The notes under the pieces: model-generated
Seen by the model: only the letters and a program-made list of their open reading frames with translations
What the model was told of the DNA's origin: nothing
The model's database searches: none
Part shown: piece by piece, positions 14,334 to 26,422 of the stretch
Layout of the letters: the number at the start of each line of letters is the position of its first letter
Position numbering within the stretch: position 1 is the first letter of the stretch
Position numbers and translations under genes: made by a program
Source of the DNA: Daucus carota subsp. sativus
Lineage: Eukaryota > Streptophyta > Magnoliopsida > Apiales > Apiaceae
Direction: 5' to 3'
DNA: 64,000 nt
Assembly (NCBI RefSeq): GCF_001625215.2
Contig: NC_030389.2
Location: 37,375,454 to 37,439,453, forward strand

Positions 14334-14341
14334 TATTTATA
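14334..14341 (-). promoter_or_regulatory. TATA box of DWF1
   Basis: Minus-strand TATAAATA. The CT-rich leader begins about 30-40 bases downstream, the normal TATA-to-start spacing. Between them is a palindrome, AGCTACAT-TG-ATGTAGCT (14309-14326). Confidence 0.65.
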
Positions 14342-14723
14342 CACAGAACTGTACTTTCATGGATTAATCATTTAGTCCTGTTCAATACTGTGACATTTTT
14401 TATGTTAAAATTATTATTTTAATTAGCAATCTCTAATTATATCATTATATTATATCGAATTCAAATCTAATCTAATTAATTTAATTTAAAAAATTTAATC
14501 AACTTATTTTTGTGCATAGCGATTTTGCATTATACAGTAAAATTTATACAATGTCATTTTATAGAAAATGGTGAGAAAAATGTATGGAAATATGTTTTTT
14601 CAAAACTAAGATGTATAAAATGCTAAGTAACTTTTCTAAAATTCTAGAACTAATTGATGAAAAATAATAAATTTTACCAACTATTGTTTCAAATAATATT
14701 ACATAAATTTTGGAAAATATATA

Positions 14724-15004
14724 ATCCCTCCGTCCCTCCCATTTCTTTACACTTTCTTTTTTGAGGTGTCCCATCCAATTCTTTACATTTCAAAACTTAC
14801 CAAAAATAGTTAATGGGTCCCACCACTTCTCCACTTTTCTTTCTTTTTCACACTACTTTTACTCCACTATCTTCTTTTTATACAATAAAAATCAATGGGT
14901 CCCACCACTTCACCCACTTTTCTTCCTCTTTTCCACTACTTTATACATATTTCTTAACCTCCGTACCCAACCCATTTGATAAGAAATGGGAGGGACGGAG
15001 GGAG
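14724..15004. mobile_element. Stowaway-like MITE
   Basis: Ends TCCCTCCGTCCCTCCCATTT (left) and, reversed, CTCCCTCCGTCCCTCCCATT (right), with TA on both sides (14722-14723, 15005-15006). The interior has two copies of GGGTCCCACCACTT. No coding capacity. Confidence 0.88.
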
Positions 15005-15989
15005 TATAAACCAAACACTAATTTTAGTGTTTTAAAATTAGCTTTTTAGATCCAAACCAGAAAACCAAAACTTCTAACCCAAACAACTCGTCAAAGTAGT
15101 TTTTTAAAAATTAGCTTTTTGGATCTAAACCTCTACTTCAATCTGCTAACTACCAAACACTAATTTTACCAGATTTTATTAGTCAAACCTCTAAAACACC
15201 TCAAACCTCTGATTTTGCCTCAAACTTCTAATTTTCAAAGAAGGCCTGTAGACAAATGTATGCTTCCTCCGTTCTGTCATTGTTTATACTGTGCGACGGG
15301 ACCTGACACACATTTTAATATTCTCATATAATATAATTTAATAAATTATTTTGAATTTATTTTCTGAATAAAAATGAAAATTTAAATTTTTATATAATAT
15401 TTTCCTAAAAAAAAGTTATGAAACTATATTGCATTTTAATTATAAAAAAAATGAGAGAGATAAAAACAGTATACACATGTAAATAATCAGTTGAATTTTC
15501 CGATGTATGTCCTTAGCACACTATCAAAAAAAATTTGATAGATGTTTCAGCCTTATTGATAATCTTAACAATTATAATGACCTCTATATAAAAAAATCAC
15601 ACCAATCAAAATTTTACGTGAAAGATAGACATAGTTCTTAGAAAGACCCATCATAATATCTACTGGAATCGGAGAAATAGGAGTATTAGAGTGGAATAAA
15701 TAAGACGAGATCCCGGCCCACGGAGAAAAAGATTCGCATCATTACGGACGAGTTGAGCTGGAGGGTAACGTTCATGTCCGACAGCCTATAAATCACGTGA
15801 GGTCCCGACGAAATTCGATTTTTTATTATTCTTTTCAAGTTTAAATTATTGATTTTGGATCTGTATCCTAACTTAAGAATAATAGTATATTATTTTCTCC
15901 ATGATTTTAAAGTACGGAATGTTGAGTTGGAATAAATCAATTCATTAATCAAATCAGTAATTTTATTGATGATTTTTTCAATAAATCAT
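15005..15989. other. Intergenic, decayed repeat only
   Basis: Holds a stretch at 15262-15480 starting TGCTTCCTCCGTTCTGTCAT that resembles the decayed Stowaway-type family seen again at 43283 and 46660. No gene recognised. Confidence 0.5.
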
Positions 15990-16000
15990 ACTTAGCTTTT

Positions 16001-16637
16001 TTTTTTTTTTTTTTAAGAAAAGAAAATAATTCATTAAATAATAGCCATACGGCATCTACAAGAATGATCGAATCGAACAAATATAGAAAAAATTAACATG
16101 CTTGTCTTCATAGCCAAGATGAGACAAATAAGCGATGTTGAAATTGACGATGGTACATGTATAGATCCTTGCTCTGTGTTCACCATCTTATTCAAAAACT
16201 CCGTTTGAGCTATCAACCACAAATGCAATTCCCGAGAGCTTTTATCGATGAATCCAAACCAACTCTCACAAAAGAGGAGAGAAAATCACACGCTCTCACC
16301 AAAGAGAGAAATCAAACTATAATCAAAATAAACTAGAGAAAATCCAACTAAAAACTAAAGCAATTAGATCTGCACCACGACACGTAAGAGATAATCGATC
16401 CACCCACAAATCCAAAAAGCCCTCTGGAAGCGAATAAGAACGAAAATCAAAAGTTCCCGTGATATAGATCTAAGAAACTTTCCCTCTTGAAGAAGGAGAT
16501 TTATTAAGAAAATCAATGGAAGAAGCAAGAACAATAAGAACTAGCAATCAAACGGAAAGATTTGGGGCTTTCCACCGGAAAACCGATGGAAGCCCCGTCG
16601 AGAATGAAAAGAGGGAGGCGGTTAGAGAGAAAAAGAA
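16001..16637 (-). mobile_element. LINE-like retroposon relic, internally shortened
   Basis: The insert is flanked by an 11-bp direct repeat, ACTTAGCTTTT, at 15990-16000 and 16638-16648. On the minus strand it begins with a CT-rich leader (ACCGCCTCCCTCTTTTC), has the leader word CCGGTGGAAAGCCCC, and ends in GAATTATTTTCTTTTCTT followed by a poly-A run. About 640 bp is too long for a plant SINE and too short for a full LINE. A leader joined to a short 3' end, with no endonuclease or reverse transcriptase sequence, suggests an internally deleted L1-type element. The family assignment is inference. Confidence 0.65.
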
Positions 16638-16648
16638 ACTTAGCTTTT

Positions 16649-17553
16649 AGAATATCAGATATTTTCCTATCAATACTTTTAAGAATTTACCTAAAAATCT
16701 TAATTATTTAAAAGATCATAAGCTTTTAGAATATCGATTTTAATAAATATTTTAATGAAGATATAGAAAACAAATCATATATTTTATTGATATATTTTCT
16801 ATATTAAATAATAAGAAATTCGATTAATTTTAAATTAAATATGCTTATCTATTTATTTCGTATTTACAAAATAAGGCAATTTTAACAAACAAATAAAAAC
16901 CGGGACCTTGTACTTAATATTACTCCTAATAAGTGTTTGTTATTGTGTATCCCATAAGCATATGCTAAGTATTAGAGTAAATTCTATATGTTTGGTTCTT
17001 TTTAGTCGGGAGTCCACAATTATTAAAAAGTATGAGTTAATCAAAAATAATCGAATTTTTAAATTTTAATATGTAACATGAACACATGTGTATATGGCAG
17101 AAAAAGCATATTAGTGATTATAAGGGGTTCACTAAAAGAATCATACCACATCAACGTTTATCGTTGGTGGTGTTCAAAAATTATTCAAAATTTTTCCTCG
17201 AATCTTAATTAATAATGTATAAATAATTTCTCTCCTATTATAATAATGAAATGCTTATGAAATGCTTATTCACAAATAAAACACTAACTAAAATTGCGAT
17301 AGAATTCGGGGAACATGACACTACTCCTGCTGAAAAGTTGTGGGGCGCCATAAATATTTAAACTTAAAAATCAGATATGCGATCCAGATTTGATTGAGCA
17401 ACGTCATTTTCGGATCTGATATTTCTTGTGTCCAATCATGTAGCTGGATTTGTCCATTTATACTTCTATAGAGTGGTAAAAAATAAGTACAATTATATAC
17501 TAGTAGTATCAAATATAAAAGGACGTTTGGTTTGAACGCACATATATTAATCT
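16649..17553. other. Intergenic, AT-rich, no gene recognised
   Basis: Very AT-rich. Read on both strands; only short open frames, none resembling a known protein. Confidence 0.5.
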
Positions 17554-17561
17554 GTGGACAG

Positions 17562-18225
17562 TAGGGCTGTTAACGAAACGAATATTTAATGAAATATTCG
17601 GTATTCGAATTCGTTTAACATTATTCGTATTCGTTTGTTAACAAATACAAATACGAATTCAAATCTTAAAAAATATTCGGTTTGTTAACGAATACAAATT
17701 CGAATAGATAAATATTCGTATTCGCTATTCGTTTAATTATTCGGAAATTAAATTATATATATATATATATATTATTTTATATTATATAGAAAAATATTAT
17801 ATTTTTATTTAATAAGATTATGTACTGGTAAGGGGAGCTCTTCTAGTTATAGCCACAGACCGACAAATCAGAAACAAAATGTCACACTTTCTGGTTTATT
17901 CATGTTTGTTCAATCAGTAATTTGAATTTTATATTATTTGAGTTGAATGACTGTAGTCTGTATTATTAGTACTTTTTATAGTTTGCTTGAATTGGTGAAG
18001 TATGGGAGTTCATAACTTTTGTCACGTGTCAGCAGTTTAGTTATTTTCTTTTAAATGAGTGCCTTAAACGAATATGAATAGTTCGTGAACTTAACCGAAT
18101 ACGAATACGAATACAAATAACTATTCGGATGATAAACGAATACAAATCCGAATATGTATATTTAAACCGAATACAAATACAAAAACTATAGTATTCGTTT
18201 CGAATTCGTTTCATTAACACCCCTA
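17562..18225. mobile_element. Non-autonomous hAT element
   Basis: 664 bp. Ends TAGGGCTGTTAACGAAACGA (left) and, reversed, TAGGGGTGTTAATGAAACGA (right). The flanking GTGGACAG at 17554-17561 is repeated exactly at 18226-18233, the 8-bp duplication of the hAT superfamily. Both sub-terminal regions carry many copies of ATTCG(T/A)ATTCG-type words, the probable transposase binding sites. The middle, about 17825-18055, is unrelated and has no open frame. A TA microsatellite lies at 17755-17771. Confidence 0.93.
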
Positions 18226-18521
18226 GTGGACAGTATGTACAGACCAATTAGCCACTATGCCAAACATGTGAATTGTGATTTGTGACCACTCATATAATAG
18301 GTGATTAGGTGGTGTCCATAAATTAATAATCGCATATATTATCAATTTATAGGAATTAAATATGTGTTATTTTTGTTATTAAATAAAAACTGAACATAAA
18401 ATTTCCGCATGTTAGATACGCCCAAAGACACATTTCTGGATATTTTAACAAGTGGGTATCTTTATATACACGATTAATCACCGATTAATTCCTATTCCAC
18501 AGCTCGCCGAACTGATTAAGA

Positions 18522-18983
18522 GGGGTGTATTGGATTGAGATTTTAAAGCATTTTTTTTGCATTCATGAAATCCGAGGGTATTTGATTGAGATTGTTTGAA
18601 ATCCATTAAAATCTTGAGGTATTCAATTGGGATTTTAAACTATGCTACAAAATCTAGTGGTATTCAATTGGGATTTTAAATTATGCTTTAAAATCCGATG
18701 GTATTCAATTGAGATTGTTTAAAATCCATTAAAATCTGATGGTATTCAAATGCTGATGGATTTTTTTTCATTTCATAAAATGATGGATTTTGTGGCATTC
18801 TTCAGTGTATTTTAAGTTTTTTGAAATCCCACCAAATTCAATGGGATTTCGAAGCATTGTACCTAAATCCTATCAACTCTGCGACATTTCATCAAGAATC
18901 CGCAAAAAATCAAAATCCTATACAATCCATTAAAATCCATAGACTAAAAACAATGCATTAAAATCCCAATCGAATACACCCCC
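18522..18983. mobile_element. MITE with GGGGTGTATT ends
   Basis: Ends GGGGTGTATTGGATTGAGAT and, reversed, GGGGTGTATTCGATTGGGAT. The interior repeats the word ATTCAATTGGGATTTTAAA several times in both orientations. The target duplication could not be made out, so the superfamily is open. Confidence 0.75.
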
Positions 18984-20330
18984 ATAAATCTCCAATTAAT
19001 CACGGATCAATCCGATTGATCTCTGATCAATTCAATTAATCTCCGATTAATCTTTATTCCATGACTTCACCAATTAAGTCCTGATGATAGATGTTAAAGG
19101 TCCTGCTACCAGCCCGAGCTTCAACTTCCTAACTATGAAGTATAATGTCATAAATCACGTAAGACCTAAAACTTAGTTAAACATGTATGTCTCTAGCTGC
19201 AAGCCTGTAACTAAATATCAGACACATGAAAAATGCATGTCAATGTGTTGATTGCAAGGAAAAAGAGATCCGGAACAAGCAAATAAGTCGAGAACTTATC
19301 TTCTGTTTGTACAGAAAAGTTCTGAAATACATTGGGCTACCTTATCCTGAGCAATGTGAGCATCACCAACATACTCCAGCCAGATAAAATTCAATTTTAG
19401 CCTAGTTAAATGCTTTAGCTAATGCAATAGATTCTCGATCCACACAAAATTAGAACTTTGCCAGCAAGATCCAGCACACTTGCTAATCCCTCCCTCGTCC
19501 CTCCCTTGTGACAATGATACTCTTACAGTCTTACATGCAATTCCTAAGCTGAATACCAGTTGACGCATTCTTGCAAGATAGGCAATGCATATACATTTCT
19601 ATAATTAAAGAAATTGCTACAAGTACTGAATTTGGTGGGAATGATTCTGGTACTATGAAGGTAGAAAGAGAATAATAGCAAATGGTGGCATGGTTAAAAC
19701 TCGATAGACAAGGTAATGGCGGTTTGTATATAGAAAATAAAAACAAAACGGAGTTGTTTTTGTCAGAGAGAATATGTAGGGACAATGAAGCCGAGGAACG
19801 TTTTTCGATACTGATGAAATTTAATCAGGCAGATAGAATATAGTGTTGCATAAGTGGAAGTGGTGAGCTTTCTTATATGTTTCTTGGAGAAACCCCATCT
19901 TTGTCGCTTACTCTAAGAAACAGCAAACAAGCAAACCAGATATACAAGCATAAAGCAACAAGCTTCAGCTTACTACTCTGTGTGAAGTATTTAAAAGGTA
20001 ACTGCTCAAACTATACCTCGAGAATAGACATCATAAGAAAACATCATAACATAGAAACACCCACAATCCAATCCAAATGAGTTGAATTTCTAAGCAAAAG
20101 CTTACCCCACGAAAATGCCTGCAACATCAGTTCACCATAACCTATAGCAGAAATATCCAAGTTCCTCCAAAAAAAATAGAAATCTACATGAAAAAGAAGA
20201 CCTTTAGTTGCAAATAGAAATCACTTTAAGTTGGTAATATTGAAAATATGCCATCCCTTCTGCTAAAACTAGCCGAAATTATATAACTCATTTGCAGACT
20301 CTATCTTGATGAACCAAGTTCTCCACAACT
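18984..20330. other. Intergenic, no gene recognised
   Basis: Includes repeated words of the type CCGATTAAT and GATCAATCCGATT at 18995-19080, which also occur left of the MITE at 18475-18515 and again near 36670-36720. These look like pieces of a dispersed repeat. The remainder, next to the TAF15b 3' end, shows nothing coding. Confidence 0.45.
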
Positions 20331-22658
20331 TCAGTAACGGTGACGTTCCCTTTCTCGATCACGATCGCGCTCCCGGTCACGGCCATATTCTCTGTCTCTA
20401 TCATTATCATAACCTCGGCCTCTGTCTCTTCCCCTGTCCCTCTCACGACTTCTGCTTCTGCGTCTATCTCTATCCTCTGGTTCCCTGAGTTTGTTAGTTT
20501 CTCTCTCATCTCTATCTCTGCCTCTGTCTCTTTCTCTTTCCCTACCTCTGTCTCTGCTTCTTTCCCTCCTATCTCTGTCACTCATACCTGCCAAAAATGA
20601 CATTTGTAAAAACATATTAAGAAAAAACAACCTCCATGAGAGCGACAAACATTGTGAGTATTATAGTCATGCAAAAACATATATGACTTGGCCAAGAAAA
20701 TGCAGAACCAAATCATCTGACAGTGCAGGAGGATAGCTAAGCAGCAACATATTCCGATATTTTACAGCTGCGCGGGACATGAAAATGTCCAAATTGTGAA
20801 GGATCTATACTATCGACAAGGAACAGAGACAGTTAAAATCTTACCTAGATCCTCAACCTCCCAGCCTGCACGCCCTGTACCAGGGAGCACCTGTCCAGTT
20901 TCAGCCTGCTGCAATTTGGCACGGAACTTCTTCTTCAAATTTCCAAACTCGTCATACATTTCACCATCATCCTGAAATTGAATCAGACATAGTTTCAATA
21001 TGAAATATTGAATACAACTCTTTCTGCTGGTAGCTTAAGTAGATCATACTTCTTCAGCTTCCCGCCTGCGTCGTCTAGTTTCCTCTATTTCTTCTTCATC
21101 AAGCTCTTTGTAACCTCCAGCACGACCACCCCTAAGTACAAGTAATAGATAAGCTGAAGAACTTATTGCATCGGAGCATTAAAGATAGGTTGACAAATTA
21201 TGACTACTTATATCATTGCATGGAAATCATTGATACACTTATGAAGGTCATAAGCTGAGCAATTGATTCAATCAAGAGCATATAAAAAATATTTTAAAGT
21301 ATATCGATTCAATAATTCTGTTGAAATACTTCAGATGTGAAATCAAAATATTATTAAGAATATAGGACCTGTATATTTCACAGAAAATATATATGTATAT
21401 AAAAAAAAACAAGAACGAGATGTAACGACATAAACATTAAACATATTTACATATGCTTAAAGGATATTGAAAAATGCAAGGTCAACATGTGCGATGCATA
21501 TACTAATAGTATACCAATATACTTGTAAATTACCTGACACCACCCTCATTAGTACCAGGTTTATTGGTGTTGCAAACATTACATTTGTTACGCTTTGCCC
21601 AGTTGATGTTGGCACACCTGAAATGGAAATTTAAAAGCACAGCACTGAAAGCAGCTCTAAATGAAATTGTATGCAAGTTAAACTGATGCTTATCTACCAT
21701 GAAGCACAATTATAAGGTTGAGAAGTAAAACACAAAATACTTCTCAACACATTCTATGAATTGAAAATATCTTACATGGGGCAAGGCCAATCATTAGGAC
21801 CAAAGAGACCGGTCGGAGCAGCAACTCCACGACCAGGGCCCCCGGACTCGGAGTTGCGCCCCCTCCCCCGACCACTACCTCCTCCACCACCAAAGGGGCC
21901 AGAAGGCCGAGCACTTCCACAACGATTGCACACACCACGAAATGCAAAATTCACATTTCCACAGCTGGCATTAATAAATACATGACACACCATTTAGATA
22001 ACATTTTATCAGTTCAAAGGGGAATAAACAAATTACAGATAGAAAGAACAAGAAAAAGCTGCTCACCAATGTCACATCACAGACCTTGTATTTGGACACG
22101 TCCAGTCCCCGTCTTGTTGCCAAGCCTTTGCAGCTGGGACATCACCTCGACCCCTACCTCTTCCACCACCCCCATTCCTATCAGCTGCACTCTCTTCTTG
22201 ACCACCAAATTCACCGCCTAAACTTATCTCTTCAACAGGGACTGCAGCGCTATATGAATTATCATCTTTTTTCGATTCAGCCATGAAAACGCCAATAGTA
22301 GCCCCATGAAACTCCGTATTGTTAAACCATTCAACAGCCGCCGATGCAGCATAAGGATCTTCATATGTCACTGTAGCATCTCCCTTTGGCTCATTAGTAA
22401 CCTTATCTCGGTACAACCATATCTTCGGCTTACCAGTTCGCTTATCTTTCTACAAGGCACAAAATAACACTATTACATCTACTTCAACAGCATAACGAAA
22501 GTGTCAAAAAAACAAAAAGAACCCACTCAAATACATACCTTAAGCACCCCAATTGTGCCAAAATGTTCAGCTAACATATTATCATCCGTCCCGAAAGGTA
22601 AATTACAAACATACACCGACCCATTTGACGGGGCTCCTTTATTCGAATAGCTTGCCAT
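20331..22658 (-). CDS. TAF15B: TAF15b: RRM and double RanBP2 zinc-finger protein
   Basis: Plant member of the FUS/EWS/TAF15 group, linked to TFIID, RNA binding and, in Arabidopsis, immunity and flowering time (family knowledge). Seven coding exons fit in phase: 22539-22658, 22085-22449, 21776-21964, 21534-21617, 21050-21131, 20845-20971 and 20331-20587, for 407 residues. Order: an RRM (residues ~15-100; VYVCNLPFGTDDNMLAEHFG, split by intron 1), a Gly-Arg stretch, a first RanBP2 finger (DWTCPNTSCGNVNFAFRGVC, with NRCG), a Gly-rich linker, a second finger (WPCPMCANINWAKRNKCNVC), and an Arg-Asp/Arg-Glu tail of about 80 residues. The frame is intact. A 5'UTR intron (22679-23303) is likely. Confidence 0.95.
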
Positions 22659-22678
22659 TTTGCTTCAATTTCATGAAA

Positions 22679-23303
22679 CTACAACAAGAAAACGAACCCA
22701 CTTAACAACAGAAATAAACTACTACAACTAGCATAAAATTGAACCAAATCATATCTTTAAGCTCTTAAACGAATAAAAGATAGCATCTTTAACACAATTC
22801 ATAAGGGTAGGCCAAATTATCAGCTAAAACTGAAATTTTAAATCCCAATTATATATTTAGAACCTTAAATGGTAAAAAGATAGCATCTATAGTACAATTT
22901 CATATCTACTCGTCTAACCCAACAAAGGGTAGGCCAAATTGTCAGCTAAAACTGAAATTTTAAATTCCAAATATATTTTTTTAGGATCTTAAAAACTCAA
23001 AAAGATAGCATCTTTAATACAATTTCATATCTATTTGTCTAACACTACACAAGGGTAAGACTAATTATCAGCTAAAATCGAAAATTCAAATCATAATTAT
23101 CAATTTCAGATCTTGATTGCCAAAAAGATAGTAGCTTTCAAACAAATTCATAGAATCTTGACTAACAGCAAGATTATTACATCAAATACAAGCAACAGAG
23201 CTCATTACAAAACTGGATTAGAATGAAACACATGCTTAATATGTGTGTGTGTGTGAAGTGATGTGAGAGATTGTAATGAAGAAGATGAAGAGAAGAGACT
23301 AAC
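22679..23303 (-). other. 5'UTR intron of TAF15b, with tandem repeats
   Basis: Minus-strand donor CTTCTG then GTTAGTC, and acceptor TTGTTGTAG then TTTCATG, 20 bases before the ATG. Most of the intron is made of the repeat units described at 22770-23140. Confidence 0.65.
22770..23140. repeat. Tandem repeat of ~100-125-bp units in the TAF15b leader intron
   Basis: Units start with AAAAAGATAGCATCTTTAA, contain AGGGTAGGCCAAATTATCAG and CTAAAACTGAAATTTTAAAT, and end near an (A/G)ATCTTAAA word. Starts at about 22777, 22875, 22998 and 23121. The first copy lacks about 25 bases, the last is partial. The copies have drifted, so the array is not recent. Confidence 0.85.
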
Positions 23304-24769
23304 CAGAAGGTGGGAGTTGTAAATCTTGGAGGTGAGATAATTTTGCAGCAGCTGAGTGAATAATCTTTGTTGTGTTTTTAATTATGGATATATGTTGTGT
23401 TGGAGCCCTAATTTGATGTAAATCTGAGGCGATAGTATTCGAATTATTAGAATTTTTTATTTTTTATTTTTTAAGCTGACCCCTCTATAGTCTATAGTAC
23501 ATTTTTCCCCAAGAAAAACACTTTTTTTTTCCTTCTGTTTTTTTCCAAGAAAAACACTTTTTTTTTTTTTTTTGGCTTTTTAAGCGGCAAATTGTAGAAA
23601 TTTGGGACATGCTAGCATACACTATGCAAATTGAATTAGCTGAATATTTTCATTTATACAAAATAAAAAGTGCATTCTCACTAAATATTTATTAGGGTAT
23701 CACTTTGTTCAGTTATTTCAGTATATATTATACTGATTGAAAATTTTTCACCAAAATATTCAAACTAGTAGCAACACTTTGCTATTCAAAGAAAAAGTTT
23801 AGGACCCTTTCAAATTTGTCATTATTATCAACAATAAATCACTTATTTTTGAATATATATATATTCTCTGAAAATAAATAATTTAACTTTTTTATTTTAA
23901 ACACCAATAAATACATAATATTAAATTTTTGTATAAATATGAATTTTTATCTCTCTCTATTTTCATCAAAATAGACCTGCCAAACATGTCCGAAGACATC
24001 AAGTGTACTCACATTTCATTTGTCTTTGAATTTGCCTTCAGCGAACCTCTTATTTGACAGAACAAGTGGTTTGTATCTATTGTATATTGTTCAATGGAAT
24101 GAGACTTTGCTAGAGATGATAACTATATCGAAAATTTACAGTCCTCTGAATAAATATGAATCTCGTAGAGAAGATGGTATACTGATATAGTTCTAATTAC
24201 AGACCTGTAAGATAATTAAGTACAGCAAAGCAACTCAATCTCTTCACGGTTGAGAATTTTGCATCAACTTTTGAGTCAAAACAAAGTGCATAAAAGCTAG
24301 AATTGTGCCCAACTTGAAAAAAAACCGAACCAGGAAAATTAGCCAGTACATACATCCCATTTTACCTAAAATTCTTCGAGCAAAGTAGAAGTATCTATTA
24401 TCTGTTGCACCTCGTAGTAGGTCAAAGGCATCAAGCTACGGTGCAGCTAGTACATTATACTAGAATTTTCTTCTGCACGAATCGATATTCTTTTGATATC
24501 TCTAACCAGGTTGACAGTCATTTAGAATATTTCTATGCTGATTCAATGGAATAGCATGCAAACTTTACAATGCAACGCTCAAAAAGGAACTACTAGGATC
24601 CACCGCCATTCTACTAAACCCGAGAGTTTGCACTTTGCAGCTGAAACTCATTCCTGTCATCTGCACTTCCCTTGCTTGGATGAACAATATAATGATGCAA
24701 TAAGAAGACAATGGCTTACATTAATGATGACCTTGCAGTAATCGATCGATAGAAGATTCTGCTGCAGTT
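23304..24769. other. Intergenic between TAF15b and a PPR gene
   Basis: Contains the putative TAF15b promoter and first exon, poly-T tracts, and a 36-bp tandem duplication of CCAAGAAAAACACTTTTTTT (23509 and 23545). No gene recognised in the rest. Confidence 0.5.
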
Positions 24770-26002
24770 TTATACGGTACTATTGTTCACCAGGGGTGGA
24801 GGGAGAGTAGCTTCAAGCTTCTTCCAAGAATCTGCAGCAGATCCCCTAAGCTTCTTTCCCGTTTCCTCCACCACCTGTTTGGCAGACTCCACTTTTGACA
24901 TTTGCACTAACCCAATTATCAGACCCTTCATAGTCTCAAATGGAGGAATCCAATTCTTCTTCAAACTCTCTCTAAAAATATCCAATCCAGGCTCGAACTC
25001 TCCAGCCTCAACCATTCCCCGCAACAATATAAAGTACCCTAACGACCGCTGCAAAACATAACCATCTTTCACCATCCTCTCCAAAACCTTCTTAGCCGAT
25101 TCCAAATCCCCAACCTTACAAGACCACAATATTATCGTATTATAACTATCTGCATTAGGCTTCACACCTTTCTTCACCATCTCATCCAACAAATCCCTCG
25201 CCTTGACAACCTCCTTAGTCTTACACAACCACATTATCCTATAATTATACGTAACCAAATTCCCCTCCAACCCCCTACTCAAAACCTCATTAACTGCCCA
25301 ATCAAACCCACTCGTCCCCCCTTTCTCCAAATACGCCCCCAACAACACATTATAAGACTCAATATCTGTCCCAACACCCCCCTCCATCCCCATCTTCTCA
25401 ACCAACTTCCTAGCCAACCCAATCTCGCCCCCCTCACAAAACGCCCTCATCACCAAATTATAACTCCTCACTCCCGCGCAAACCCCCACCTTCTCCTTGA
25501 CCTCACTAAATACCTTATGAAACCTCGAATCACAAACCCCACTACTCAAATAAGCCTCCAGCATCGCACAGACCGCCTTTTCAGAAACTGGGCACGTCTC
25601 TTTTCTGTGAAGCATTCTATCAAACACCTGGTGTGCATTCCCAATCATCCCAACTTCCCCATACAAAACCACAACGTGGGTCCAAAACGACTCCAAATTG
25701 AGCTGATCATCACTAGAACTAGCAATCACACTGTTAATTATCTTCTCGATAAGCTCGGGGCGCTGCAATCGAGACAATTTGAGTACAGCGAGACGGAGAA
25801 GAGGGCGATGGCGACGATAAGTGGCCACAGGGGAGGGAGAGGTGAAGAGGTGCGCAATTTTTTCGGGGTCTTTTTGGGATTTGATGATTGATTTGATGGA
25901 GCGGAATGATTGGGTTGGGGAGGAGAGTGTGGAGAAGAAGTGGGAGGGTTTAGTTTGGGTTTTGAGGTTTGAGAGCTTGGAGACGAGAATGCGCAGGGTC
26001 AT
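24770..26002 (-). CDS. Small mitochondrial PPR protein (PPR336-like)
   Basis: Intronless, 410 residues. The N-terminus (MTLRILVSKLSNLKTQTKPS) is basic and Ser-rich, as for mitochondrial import. PPR units follow from about residue 145 on, such as YNLVMRAFCEGGEIGLARKL, YNVLLGAYLEKG and YNTIILWSCKVGDLESAKKV. Length, lack of introns and the N-terminal segment (RSIKSIIKSQKDPEKIAHLF) resemble the short PPR proteins that Arabidopsis PPR336 typifies; those bind mitochondrial polysomes or sit in the mitoribosome. There is no E or DYW extension, so RNA editing is unlikely. Which member of the group it is cannot be told by eye. Confidence 0.85.
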   Translation of the reverse strand: MTLRILVSKLSNLKTQTKPSHFFSTLSSPTQSFRSIKSIIKSQKDPEKIAHLFTSPSPVATYRRHRPLLRLAVLKLSRLQRPELIEKIINSVIASSSDDQLNLESFWTHVVVLYGEVGMIGNAHQVFDRMLHRKETCPVSEKAVCAMLEAYLSSGVCDSRFHKVFSEVKEKVGVCAGVRSYNLVMRAFCEGGEIGLARKLVEKMGMEGGVGTDIESYNVLLGAYLEKGGTSGFDWAVNEVLSRGLEGNLVTYNYRIMWLCKTKEVVKARDLLDEMVKKGVKPNADSYNTIILWSCKVGDLESAKKVLERMVKDGYVLQRSLGYFILLRGMVEAGEFEPGLDIFRESLKKNWIPPFETMKGLIIGLVQMSKVESAKQVVEETGKKLRGSAADSWKKLEATLPPPLVNNSTV

Positions 26003-26191
26003 TCTGCGTTTTAGAGTGCTGTTTATGGCTATGGAGTTGCAGACTTGCAGAGATGAAATGTCTTTTTAGTTGTGTTTCGTTTTGTACTTCTGCATACTGT
26101 GAACATCAAGCTGGATGGTCTTGTTTAATTAAACAGTCATGCAACTGGTTTTAACCATCTTAGAATTCTCCATCACTTTGGTCAAAATTAC

Positions 26192-26422
26192 TACCTCCCT
26201 ATCATTTTTATATGTCCATTAAAGTCAAATTAATTATATTTTGATTATATTATATAATTAAAAAGAATAATAAAAATTATATCATTAAAAAGTCTGTTTT
26301 GTCTATTTTAATATACAATTTTCGGATTTTAAAAATAATGAATAGATAATTTGTATTATTTAATCAAAAATTGGTCAATTTGACTTCTCGAAAAACAAAA
26401 TGTACATGTAAAAAGGGACGGA
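26192..26422. mobile_element. Stowaway-like MITE, diverged
   Basis: Ends TACCTCCCTATCATTTTTAT and, reversed, (A)TCCGTCCCTTTTTACATGTA, with matching AGTCAAATT(A/G)A words inside each arm. It lies in the promoter region of the small PPR gene. Confidence 0.7.

Noticed and set aside
20340-20736. Open frames on the plus strand rich in Leu/Ser/Pro
   Set aside because: They are the reverse of the Arg-Asp/Arg-Glu coding repeats of TAF15b exon 7.
23509-23566. A further poly-A micro-insertion (CCAAGAAAAACAC repeated around T runs)
   Set aside because: The repeat copies themselves run into T tracts, so it can equally be a 36-bp tandem duplication; polarity is unclear.
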